Source of the DNA: JBJHDF01 sp050486405
Lineage (GTDB): Bacteria; Pseudomonadota; Gammaproteobacteria; Pseudomonadales; Cellvibrionaceae
DNA length: 64,000 nt
Assembly: GCA_050486405.1 (NCBI GenBank)
Contig: JBJHDF010000020.1
Span: 15,864-79,863 of the forward strand
Reading direction: 5' to 3'
Below, piece after piece: positions 43,845-51,512 of the stretch (the first letter of the stretch is position 1; every line of letters starts with the position of its first letter). The notes below the pieces were generated by a model. The model did no database searches and had not been told where the DNA came from. It saw only the letters and a program-made list of their open reading frames with translations. Position numbers and translations under genes: made by a program.

Positions 43845-45962
43845 ATGGTCAGCGTTGCCTTCTCTGAAAAGTATTTTGAAAGTCTGCTCAAGCTCACCCC
43901 TAACGAGCAGAGCCAGGCTAACAAAGCCGTTATGCAGTTTCAGCAGAACCCGCTGCACGGGGGGCTGCACTATGAAAAGCTCACAGCCTTTAAAGACAAT
44001 AAGCTGCGTTCGATCCGTGCCAATCAGGATGTCCGGATTATTCTGGCAGCGGCGGAGCAGGACGAACTCTATTTGATGTTGTATGTGGATCACCACGAGC
44101 CGGCCTACAACTGGGCCGCCAAGCGTAAAGTGGAAATCAACCCCAACACCGGGAGCCTGCAGGTCTTTACTGTAGAGGATCGTACCCTCACCGACGCCGA
44201 TCCTCCGCCGCCGGCGCCCGATCAACCCGGTCTGTTTGATGCCATTCGCGACCGGCAGTTGTTGCAACTAGGGGTGCCGGAGGAGGCATTGGTCGTGGTC
44301 CGCAGTATGAAAATTGAGGCGGACCTGGAGGAGGCACTGGCGCAGGAGCAGATCCCCAAAGACACCCACGACGGCCTGTTTTTACTGATGGCGGGCGCCA
44401 GCTTTGAAGAGGCTTACGCGGAGTCGGTGCCGGCCGCCCCTGAGTCGGTGGATACCGATGATTACGCGGCCGCTCTGGCGCGACCGGAGACTCAGGCGCA
44501 CTTTACGGTGGCCGAGAACGAGCAGGCGCTTCAGGATGTACTGAATCAGTCCATCGAGAAGTGGCGGGTGTTTTTGCACCCCGCCCAGCGTCGCCTGGCC
44601 GAAGGCAATAAAAACGGGCCAGTACGAGTGCTTGGCGGTGCCGGAACCGGCAAGACAGTGGTGGCTATGCACCGTGCCAGGTGGCTTGCGAATAAAGTGG
44701 CTACTGGTAATCAGCGTGTACTCTTCACTACTTTTACCCGCAATCTCGCTGCCGATATTCAGCAGAACCTGAATACGATCTGTGGCAGCGAAATAATGGA
44801 GCGAATCGAGGTTCTGAACCTCGATGCCTGGGTGATGCGCTTTTTGAAGAAGCAGGGGTATGACTATGGCCTGCTGGTAGACGCTCAGGAGGAAAAGCGC
44901 CTGTGGGAATTGGCGTACTCCGAAAAAGCTGCCGACGTGGATTTAAGCCTGGCGTTTTTTCAGGAAGAGTGGGCGAGGGTGGTGCAGCCTCAATCTGTTG
45001 CAACGCTTGATGAGTACAAGAGCGCTTCGCGGATTGGTCGTGGGACGCGCCTGAATAGACAACAGCGAGTCAACATTTGGCCAGTATTCGAGCGCTATCG
45101 GCACCTGCTGAGCAGCAATCATCTGAAAGAGACCGACGATGCCTATCGGGATGCGCGCGCGCTGCTGCAGGGCAAGCCCGAACTGCGACCGGCGTTGTGT
45201 TCGGTGGTGGTGGATGAGGCGCAGGACATGGGAGCCCAGGCCTTTCAGTTGATTCGGGCGTTGGTTCCGGAGGGGCCAAACGATTTATTTATTGTAGGAG
45301 ATGGCCATCAACGCATCTACGGTAAAAACAAAGTGGTACTTGGCCGTTGCGGCATTGACATCCGCGGACGCAGTGCCCGCCTGAAGGTCAACTATCGCAC
45401 CACGGACGAGACCCGCAAGCTGGCGGTGAGTATCCTGGAGGGCGTCGAGGTGGATGACCTTGATGGGGGGCTGGACACTCAGCGTTTCTATCACTCCCTG
45501 ATGCATGGACCAGAGCCGGAAGTAGCCTGCTTTGCTACACCGGATGAACAGGCGGCGCATATTCTGCAGGCGATCAGGAACAACAACCTGGAACCTGAAG
45601 CCTGTTGTGTGATTGCCCGCACGCGCAAGGAGCTGACCGATGTAAAAAGCCATCTGGAGGCACACCAGCAGCTGTGCCATACCCTCGATGGCGGGCACAC
45701 ACAGACGCCCAAAGGGGCCCTGAATCTCGCCACCATGCATCGGGTTAAAGGCCTGGAGTTTGATGCGGTGTTTCTTGCGTCTGTGAATCGGGGGCTGGTG
45801 CCTTTGAGCTATGTGGTAGATATGGCGGCGGATGCTGTTACCCGCCGCCAACGCGAAAACGAGGAGCGTGCGTTGGTCTACGTGAGTCTGACCCGTGCCC
45901 GAAGGTTGGCGTATATCCTGGGCTACGGCGCAATGAGTGATTTGGTGAAATATTCGGGTTAG
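43845..45962 (+). CDS. UvrD-type helicase with N-terminal RelE/ParE-like domain
   Basis: 705-residue protein. Residues 1-~90 resemble the RelE/ParE toxin fold (SEKYFESLLKLTPNEQ, then KLRSIRANQDVRIILAA and DELYLMLYVDHHEPAYNW). Superfamily 1 helicase motifs follow: Walker A GGAGTGKT (about 264), DEAQD (457), GDGHQRIYG, VNYRTTDETR, TMHRVKGLEFDAV and VYVSLTRAR. A ~100-residue acidic linker joins the two. It starts 15 bases after the giant helicase and is the last gene of the cluster. Its TAG overlaps the stop of the convergent ctaG-like gene, so the cluster ends exactly at that gene. Confidence 0.88.
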   Translation: MVSVAFSEKYFESLLKLTPNEQSQANKAVMQFQQNPLHGGLHYEKLTAFKDNKLRSIRANQDVRIILAAAEQDELYLMLYVDHHEPAYNWAAKRKVEINPNTGSLQVFTVEDRTLTDADPPPPAPDQPGLFDAIRDRQLLQLGVPEEALVVVRSMKIEADLEEALAQEQIPKDTHDGLFLLMAGASFEEAYAESVPAAPESVDTDDYAAALARPETQAHFTVAENEQALQDVLNQSIEKWRVFLHPAQRRLAEGNKNGPVRVLGGAGTGKTVVAMHRARWLANKVATGNQRVLFTTFTRNLAADIQQNLNTICGSEIMERIEVLNLDAWVMRFLKKQGYDYGLLVDAQEEKRLWELAYSEKAADVDLSLAFFQEEWARVVQPQSVATLDEYKSASRIGRGTRLNRQQRVNIWPVFERYRHLLSSNHLKETDDAYRDARALLQGKPELRPALCSVVVDEAQDMGAQAFQLIRALVPEGPNDLFIVGDGHQRIYGKNKVVLGRCGIDIRGRSARLKVNYRTTDETRKLAVSILEGVEVDDLDGGLDTQRFYHSLMHGPEPEVACFATPDEQAAHILQAIRNNNLEPEACCVIARTRKELTDVKSHLEAHQQLCHTLDGGHTQTPKGALNLATMHRVKGLEFDAVFLASVNRGLVPLSYVVDMAADAVTRRQRENEERALVYVSLTRARRLAYILGYGAMSDLVKYSG

Positions 45963-46753
45963 GCCCGCCGCATCATCTGCCGATACCAGCGGTGGCCCAG
46001 CCAGGCCGAGGCGGTGATATAGGGAATGGCGCCCAGCACCCACATGATCAGCCCCGCCAGTTGCTGGTCCGCCAGATCCCGGGCCTCGCCGTAGAGGGGC
46101 TCGCGGGCGAAGGTCAGCAGCGCGCCGAGAAAGCCGGTGTGCATCAGGGTAAACAGCAGGGCAAAGAGCGCCCAGGGGGCGCGGCGCAGGTTGGCGTTGA
46201 GCACCGACCACCAGAAGACGCCGGCGCTCGCCAGAAAGCAGGCGTGCTCGATGATATGCCACCAGGGGTCTTCCACCGCCAGCATGTAGAAGTAGGGCAT
46301 ATGCCAGAACCAGATGGCCAGGCCGTGCAGATAGGCGCAGATCACCGGGTGGGCGCTCAGACGCAGCGCCGGCATCCAGAGCAGCGCGCCGACGCGGCCG
46401 CTGCCGGCGGCCAGTTGCGGCAGCGGGCGGCACAGCACCCAGAGAGGTGCGATCACCACCATCAGCAGCATGTGCTGCGTCATATGCGCCGCCGTGCTGG
46501 TTTCCGCCCAGTCGTCCAGCGGTCCCAGCAGCGTCAGTACCGCCAGCACCGCCGTGGCGTGAAAGCACAGGGCGCGCGGCCAGCCGGCCGGCTCGCGCCG
46601 CGCGCCCAGCAGGTACGCCAGCCAGAATAGCCCCAGCACCAGGGCGCTGGTCCAGGCGGCCCACTGCTCGGGGCCGCTGCTGGTCAGGGGATTGTGGGCC
46701 AGAGCGCCGGGGCTGAACAGCAACAGGCCAGGAAAGGCCGGCCAGAGACGCAT
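45959..46753 (-). CDS. CtaG-family cytochrome c oxidase assembly membrane protein
   Basis: 264-residue inner-membrane protein of the caa3-type CtaG family, with about seven transmembrane helices. Conserved His residues lie in AHMTQHMLLM, IWFWHMP and MHTGFLGALLTF, and GLIMWVLGAIPY is near the end. It is thought to help copper delivery or assembly of the oxidase encoded upstream. The ATG at 46753 leaves an Ala-His-Asn N-terminus after a signal-like helix. Its 3' end is the junction with the defence-like cluster. Confidence 0.87.
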   Translation of the reverse strand: MRLWPAFPGLLLFSPGALAHNPLTSSGPEQWAAWTSALVLGLFWLAYLLGARREPAGWPRALCFHATAVLAVLTLLGPLDDWAETSTAAHMTQHMLLMVVIAPLWVLCRPLPQLAAGSGRVGALLWMPALRLSAHPVICAYLHGLAIWFWHMPYFYMLAVEDPWWHIIEHACFLASAGVFWWSVLNANLRRAPWALFALLFTLMHTGFLGALLTFAREPLYGEARDLADQQLAGLIMWVLGAIPYITASAWLGHRWYRQMMRRA

Positions 46754-46758
46754 CCGGG

Positions 46759-47109
46759 TTACACGCACGGCGGCAGCACCAGCGCTGGCAGACCCATCGC
46801 CAGGGTGGCCACCGCAGAGGCCAGGTGCACGCCGGCCCCCACCCGGGCGATAAAGCCCTGGGCACGCCAGCACAGGCGCGCCCAGTAGCCCAGCAGGGCG
46901 GCGGTGGCCAGGGTGAACAACAGCAGGGCGCCGTTGAGCCAGGTCAGGGCGCCGGCGCTGGCCGGTGGCGGGGCGAGTTTGCAGGCCACCGACAGGCCGC
47001 CGTAGAGGGCCACAAACCAGATGGCCCAGACGGTCAGGCCCAGCACTAGTTGTAGGGGGTGTTGGGCAAAGGATCGGTGTCGGACAAAGGATCGCGGCGA
47101 CGCACTCAT
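46759..47109 (-). CDS. Small membrane protein of the oxidase cluster
   Basis: 116-residue protein with three predicted transmembrane helices (LVLGLTVWAIWFVALYGGL, LTWLNGALLLFTLATAALLG and the C-terminal AVATLAMGLPALVL). It overlaps the stop of the subunit I+III gene (ATGA) and ends 5 bases before the ctaG-like gene. Its position suggests an oxidase accessory or assembly role, but I do not recognise the family. Confidence 0.75.
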   Translation of the reverse strand: MSASPRSFVRHRSFAQHPLQLVLGLTVWAIWFVALYGGLSVACKLAPPPASAGALTWLNGALLLFTLATAALLGYWARLCWRAQGFIARVGAGVHLASAVATLAMGLPALVLPPCV

Positions 47110-49625
47110 GGGCTCGGCCCCCAGCCCATGGGCAGCAGCACAAAGACCGCCAGACTCAGCCAGAAGATACCCAGGGTGTAGAGCCAGAAGGGCTGCACCA
47201 CCACGGGCTCGTAGGGATGGTCAGCGCCCACATGGCCGCGTCGTACCCGCAGCGCCTGCAGGGCGGTGAGCACAGTGCCCAGGCCGCTGTGGAACAACAG
47301 GTAGAGCAGCATCACCAGCAACAGCGCATCGTGGGAGGTGTCGGTGACCGCCAGAGGCGCGCGCACCAGCACCCAGGCCAGCAGCAGCCAGTGACCCAGC
47401 CCCAGGGCGGCACTCTGCCAGAGGCCGCTGGCCAACTGGCCGTCGTCGCGCCGGCGCAGCCGCACAATCAGGCGGCGGTAGCGCCACACCGCCAGGCTCA
47501 GCAACACGCCGCTGGCCAGCAGCGGCCAGAGTGCCAGGGGACTTTGCCCGGGCAGCGACCAGTGCGCGGCCACGGTCCAGAGATAGAACCAGCCAAAGAG
47601 CAGCGACAGGTAGAGGGCGCCGTTGGCCATCAGCGTCACCACCATGCCCCACAGGCCCGGGCCGTCAAAGGTGTGCCAGTGCCAGGGCGGTTCTTGCGGC
47701 TCGGGCCGGTCCGCGGGCCCGAGCCGCTCGGCCGGCACCATGCGGGTGCAGTTCTCCCAGCCCCAGCGCAGCAGGAAGAAGGCGGCCAGGGCACAGCCCA
47801 GCAGCGCCAGGGGGTAGACGCGCACCAGCAGGCTGATGCACACCAGCGCCAGAGCCAGTGACGCCTGCAGCGGCCGCCAGGAGTTGGTGGGCAGCACTAT
47901 GACCTGGCGCAGTTTGCCGGTGATGGCGTCGGTGCCGTAGATCTCGCGCTGGCCGTGGCGGGTGTCGGTGAGGCCGAACTCGCCCCGGGCAATCCGGTCG
48001 GTCAGTTGCGGTTGCTCCCACAGCGGGTGGCGGCTGGTGACCGGCGTCAGGCTGAGAAAGTTGTAGTTCTCCGGCGGGGTGGCGGTGGCCCACTCCAGGG
48101 TGTCGGCGCTCCAGGGATTCTGCGGCGCGCGGCGCCCGGCAAAAAAGTGCAGGGTCACATCCAGGATGATGGCCGCCACCCCGGCGGCCATGATAAAGCC
48201 GCCGATGGAAGAGAGCAGGTTCAGCCAGTCCCAGCCCAGCCCCGCCTCGTAGGTGTAGATGCGCCGGGGCATGCCCAGCAGCCCGGTCAGGTGCATCAGC
48301 AGGAAGGTGGCGTTAAAGCCGATAAAGAACAGCCAGAAACCCCAGCGCCCCAGGCGCTCGGACGGCATGCGCCCGGACAGCTGCGGCAGCCAGTAATAGA
48401 GCCCCGCCATCAGCGGGAAGAACATGCCGCCCACCAGCACATAGTGCAGGTGGGCCACCACAAAGTGGGTGTCGTGTACCTGCCAGTTGAAGGGCACCAG
48501 CGCCAGCATCACCCCGGTGAGCCCGCCGCAGACGAACACCACCAGAAAGCCCAGCAGCCAGAGCATGGGCAAACGGTAGACCACCCGCCCGGTCCAGAGG
48601 GTGGCCAGCCAGGCGAACACCTGCACCGCCGTGGGCACCGCCACCAGCATGCTGGCCACGGAGAAAAACGCCAGCGCCAGCTTGGGAATGCCCACGGTGA
48701 ACATGTGGTGCACCCAGAGCCCGAAGCTGATAAAGCCGGTGGCGATGATCGACAGCACCACCCAGCGATAACCCACCAGCGGGCGCCGGGCGAACACCGG
48801 CAGCAGGGTGGAGACAATGCCCGCCGCCGGCAGAAAGATGATGTAAACCTCCGGGTGGCCAAAGAGCCAGAACAGGTGCTGCCAGAGCAGCGGATCGCCG
48901 CCGCCGGCCACTTCAAAAAACGGCATGCCGGCGGCGCGTTCCAGTTCCAGTAAAACACTGGCGAGAATCAGCGGCGGAAAGCCGAACACGATCATCAACG
49001 CCATGGCCAGTATGTACCAGGCGAAGATGGGCATCTGCCGCAGCGCCATACCCGGCGCCCGGGTGCGCAGTATGGACACCGTCAGTTCGATTCCCGCCGC
49101 CATGGCGGAGATCTCGACAAAGGTGATGCCCAGCAGCCAGAAGTCCGAGCCCGGCCCCGGGGAAAACTCGGCGCCGCTCAGCGGCGTATACATAAACCAG
49201 CCGGCGTCTGGCGCCACACCCAGAAACAGACTTGAGAGAATGATCAGCCCGCCAAACAGGTAGCAGTAGTAACCCAGGGCGGTGATACGCGGAAAGACCA
49301 GATCCCGGGTGCCGATCATTTTCGGAATCAGGTAGATGGCCAGCCCTTCCAGAATGGGAATGGCGAACAGAAACATCATCACCGTGCCGTGCATGGTGAA
49401 CAGTTGGTTGTAGAGCTCCGGGGCGATGATGTTCTGTTCCGGCAGGGCCAGTTGCGTGCGCAGCAACATGGCCAGCAGCCCGCCCACCAGGAAAAAGAAC
49501 ACCCCGGTGACCATAAAACGCAGGCCCACGGTGGTGTGATTCACCGCTGTCAGGGCGCCCCAGCCGGGCCGGTTGGCCCAGACGGCGGCCATGGCTTGGG
49601 GCAGATCGGACCGGGTCTCACTCAT
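47106..49625 (-). CDS. Cytochrome c oxidase subunit I fused to subunit III
   Basis: 839-residue heme-copper oxidase. Residues ~1-560 form subunit I: MHGTVMMF (heme a ligand), FGHPEVYIIFLP (CuB His with the cross-linkable Tyr, A1 subfamily), WVHHMFTVG (CuB His pair) and HDTHFVVAHLHYVLVGG (heme a3 and heme a ligands). The last ~250 residues hold further helices in the manner of subunit III. Fused CtaD-CtaE chains occur in caa3-type oxidases. The ATG at 49625 overlaps the subunit II stop (49618-49620). It reduces O2 to water and pumps protons. Confidence 0.92.
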   Translation of the reverse strand: MSETRSDLPQAMAAVWANRPGWGALTAVNHTTVGLRFMVTGVFFFLVGGLLAMLLRTQLALPEQNIIAPELYNQLFTMHGTVMMFLFAIPILEGLAIYLIPKMIGTRDLVFPRITALGYYCYLFGGLIILSSLFLGVAPDAGWFMYTPLSGAEFSPGPGSDFWLLGITFVEISAMAAGIELTVSILRTRAPGMALRQMPIFAWYILAMALMIVFGFPPLILASVLLELERAAGMPFFEVAGGGDPLLWQHLFWLFGHPEVYIIFLPAAGIVSTLLPVFARRPLVGYRWVVLSIIATGFISFGLWVHHMFTVGIPKLALAFFSVASMLVAVPTAVQVFAWLATLWTGRVVYRLPMLWLLGFLVVFVCGGLTGVMLALVPFNWQVHDTHFVVAHLHYVLVGGMFFPLMAGLYYWLPQLSGRMPSERLGRWGFWLFFIGFNATFLLMHLTGLLGMPRRIYTYEAGLGWDWLNLLSSIGGFIMAAGVAAIILDVTLHFFAGRRAPQNPWSADTLEWATATPPENYNFLSLTPVTSRHPLWEQPQLTDRIARGEFGLTDTRHGQREIYGTDAITGKLRQVIVLPTNSWRPLQASLALALVCISLLVRVYPLALLGCALAAFFLLRWGWENCTRMVPAERLGPADRPEPQEPPWHWHTFDGPGLWGMVVTLMANGALYLSLLFGWFYLWTVAAHWSLPGQSPLALWPLLASGVLLSLAVWRYRRLIVRLRRRDDGQLASGLWQSAALGLGHWLLLAWVLVRAPLAVTDTSHDALLLVMLLYLLFHSGLGTVLTALQALRVRRGHVGADHPYEPVVVQPFWLYTLGIFWLSLAVFVLLPMGWGPSP

Positions 49626-50433
49626 GGGTCGACGCCTCCTCCAGCCAGCGGGCAAACTCCTCCGGTGGCAGCGCCGTCACGAGAAACTGCATATGGGCAT
49701 GGCCCACGCCGCAGAACTCGGCGCACTGACCCCGGTAATCGCCGGGTTCGTTCGCCTGCAGGCGCAGGGTGTTGGTGTGCCCCGGCACCATATCCAGCTT
49801 GCCCCCCAGGCGCGGCACCCAGAAGGAGTGCACCACATCCTCGCTGGTCAACCGGATGTCCACCGGCTGGCCGGCGGGAATGTAGAGCCGGTTACGCAGC
49901 TCGATATCGGTGCCGGGGTAGCGCACCTTCCACCACCACTGGTGGCCGGTGACCTCGATCTGCAGCGCTTCGCCCCCGGGCGGCGGCAGGGGCAGCATGC
50001 GATGACCCAGGGGAATGCCAAAGGCCAGTATCACAACGATGCTGGCCAGCGGCAGCGCCAGACCGCCCCCCAGCAGACACCAGCGGCGCACCCTTTGCTC
50101 TTCTGCTTCGCTCCAGTCCCGGGGTGGGCGGCGCAGGGCGCGGAGCCAGAGCCCCACCACGCCCGCCAGCACCAGCGTGAAGAAAATGGCCATGCCCCAC
50201 CAGAGCCAGGCGGCGTAGCTGGCCGCGGGGCCGGCGGGGTCCAGGGTGGAAAAGGGCCCGCTGCAACCGACCAGCAGCGCGCTACAGGTGATAAGCGCGC
50301 CCGCTCCTGTTAGGCTTTGGGGAAAACGGGCCGCGCGCCGACGGCGGGCCCGGATGTACGTCGATGGAGATTGTCTATGAGACCGGAGATTCGCTCGCGT
50401 CTTAGACCGGGGCCGGGACCGGGCCCGGAGCAA
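49618..50433 (-). CDS. Cytochrome c oxidase subunit II (CuA), start uncertain
   Basis: Subunit II carries the CuA centre that receives electrons from cytochrome c. Visible features are a lipobox-like LLVGCSG, two transmembrane helices (WLWWGMAIFFTLVLAGVVGLWL and LALPLASIVVILAFGIPLG), HQWWWKVRYPG, DVVHSFWVPRLGGKLDMVPG and the CuA motif CAEFCGVGHAHM. No cytochrome c domain is present. There is no ATG or GTG near the expected N-terminus. In-frame TTG codons at 50433 and 50442 and an ATG at 50475 all overlap the divergent DUF2231 gene. The given start is therefore a compromise. Confidence 0.85.
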   Translation of the reverse strand: MLRARSRPRSKTRANLRSHRQSPSTYIRARRRRAARFPQSLTGAGALITCSALLVGCSGPFSTLDPAGPAASYAAWLWWGMAIFFTLVLAGVVGLWLRALRRPPRDWSEAEEQRVRRWCLLGGGLALPLASIVVILAFGIPLGHRMLPLPPPGGEALQIEVTGHQWWWKVRYPGTDIELRNRLYIPAGQPVDIRLTSEDVVHSFWVPRLGGKLDMVPGHTNTLRLQANEPGDYRGQCAEFCGVGHAHMQFLVTALPPEEFARWLEEASTHE

Positions 50434-50919
50434 GAGCCGCAACCGATTTTCAGCCGGGCGGCCATCCTCGGCCATCCCCTGCACCCCATACTGATCCACT
50501 TCCCGGTGGCCGCCTTGATCGGCCTGATGGCCACCGATCTGGCCTATGTCTTCACCGGCGATGGCTTCTGGGCCCGGGCCGGACTCTGGCTCGCCGGCGT
50601 GGGGGCGGTGGGCGGCTGGCTGTCCGGCACCGCCGGGCTGGTGGATCTGGTGAGCGTGCCACGCATCCGCCGCCTGGTCACCGCCTGGTGCCACGCCATT
50701 TTTGCCGTGATGCTGCTGTCGCTGGCCACCCTGAACTGGCTGTTGCGGGTGGGCGAACCGGCGGCCCAGATCTGGCCCTGGGGGCTCTATGTGTCCCTGC
50801 TCAGCGGCGCGCTGATCGCCATCACCGGTGTGCTGGGCGGACACCTGGTGTACGAGTTCGCCGTGGGGGTGGACGTGGACCGGGCGGCACAGAAATCCCT
50901 GGCGCCGCGTCGGGACTGA
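50377..50919 (+). CDS. DUF2231 family membrane protein
   Basis: 180-residue protein with four transmembrane helices. It contains the family opening GHPLHPILIHFPVAALIGLMATDL, later SGTAGLVDLV and a C-terminal GGHLVYEF. A Gly-Pro-rich stretch precedes the first helix. The role is unknown; relatives often accompany heme or oxidase genes. It is divergent from subunit II, and its 5' end may overlap that gene. Confidence 0.78.
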   Translation: MRPEIRSRLRPGPGPGPEQEPQPIFSRAAILGHPLHPILIHFPVAALIGLMATDLAYVFTGDGFWARAGLWLAGVGAVGGWLSGTAGLVDLVSVPRIRRLVTAWCHAIFAVMLLSLATLNWLLRVGEPAAQIWPWGLYVSLLSGALIAITGVLGGHLVYEFAVGVDVDRAAQKSLAPRRD

Positions 50920-50936
50920 CAGCGATCGCCAGCAAC

Positions 50937-51404
50937 TCACGACGGCACCTCCCAGGTTTCTATCAATGTATCCAGCCAGGGCGGCGACGGCGGCTTGGCC
51001 AGTACCAGCCAGAGAATGGCCGTCATCAGCAGTAATTCCACCGTGAGCAGGGCCGCACCCCAGCGGCGCGGGCAGGCAACCCGCCCGGCTTCGGTGCGCA
51101 GCATCAGCAGCCCGGTGAGGGCGTGACACAGCACCAGTGCCGCCACCAGGGTGAGCTTGGCGATCAGCCAGAAGGCGGTGGTGCGGTTGAGGACAAACAC
51201 CAAGGTGCCGGAAATGATGGCCAGCAGCGCGGCGGGTGTGGCCACCAGGGTAAACAGGCGGCGGCTGAGGGAATCGGTCTGGTCGGCGGGGGCATCCAGT
51301 TCCAGTTGTCCGGCGTGGTAACCGGCGATCAGCGTTGGCAGATAGAGCAGTGTTGCGGCCCAGAATAACAGAGCCCCAATATGCACGATCAGAAACCCAA
51401 GCAT
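50937..51404 (-). CDS. CopD-like four-helix membrane protein
   Basis: 155-residue inner-membrane protein. The helices are LIVHIGALLFWAATLLYLPTLIAG, LVATPAALLAIISGTLVFVL, LTLVAALVLCHALTGLLML and LLTVELLLMTAILWLVLA. The His in the first and third helices resemble CopD/HemJ-type heme- or copper-associated proteins. The ATG at 51404 is chosen because an earlier start adds a polar segment. It converges with DUF2231 (17 bases) and probably belongs to the oxidase neighbourhood. Confidence 0.68.
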   Translation of the reverse strand: MLGFLIVHIGALLFWAATLLYLPTLIAGYHAGQLELDAPADQTDSLSRRLFTLVATPAALLAIISGTLVFVLNRTTAFWLIAKLTLVAALVLCHALTGLLMLRTEAGRVACPRRWGAALLTVELLLMTAILWLVLAKPPSPPWLDTLIETWEVPS

Positions 51405-51436
51405 GCTGCGAGAGCCCTCCGGAATTATTGGCTGTG

Positions 51437-51468
51437 ACAAAAAATCAAGCGCACCGGGCGGTGCGCTT
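51437..51468 (-). terminator. Rho-independent terminator after the sugar dehydrogenase gene
   Basis: On the minus strand AAGCGCACC-GCCC-GGTGCGCTT makes a perfect 9-bp stem with a 4-base loop (51468-51447), followed by GATTTTTTG. It lies 44 bases beyond the stop of the dehydrogenase and upstream of the CopD-like gene. Confidence 0.85.
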
Positions 51469-51512
51469 GTCCGGCCTCCGGCCGTTCTTGCCCCAGTATA
51501 AAGGCCGGGTGC

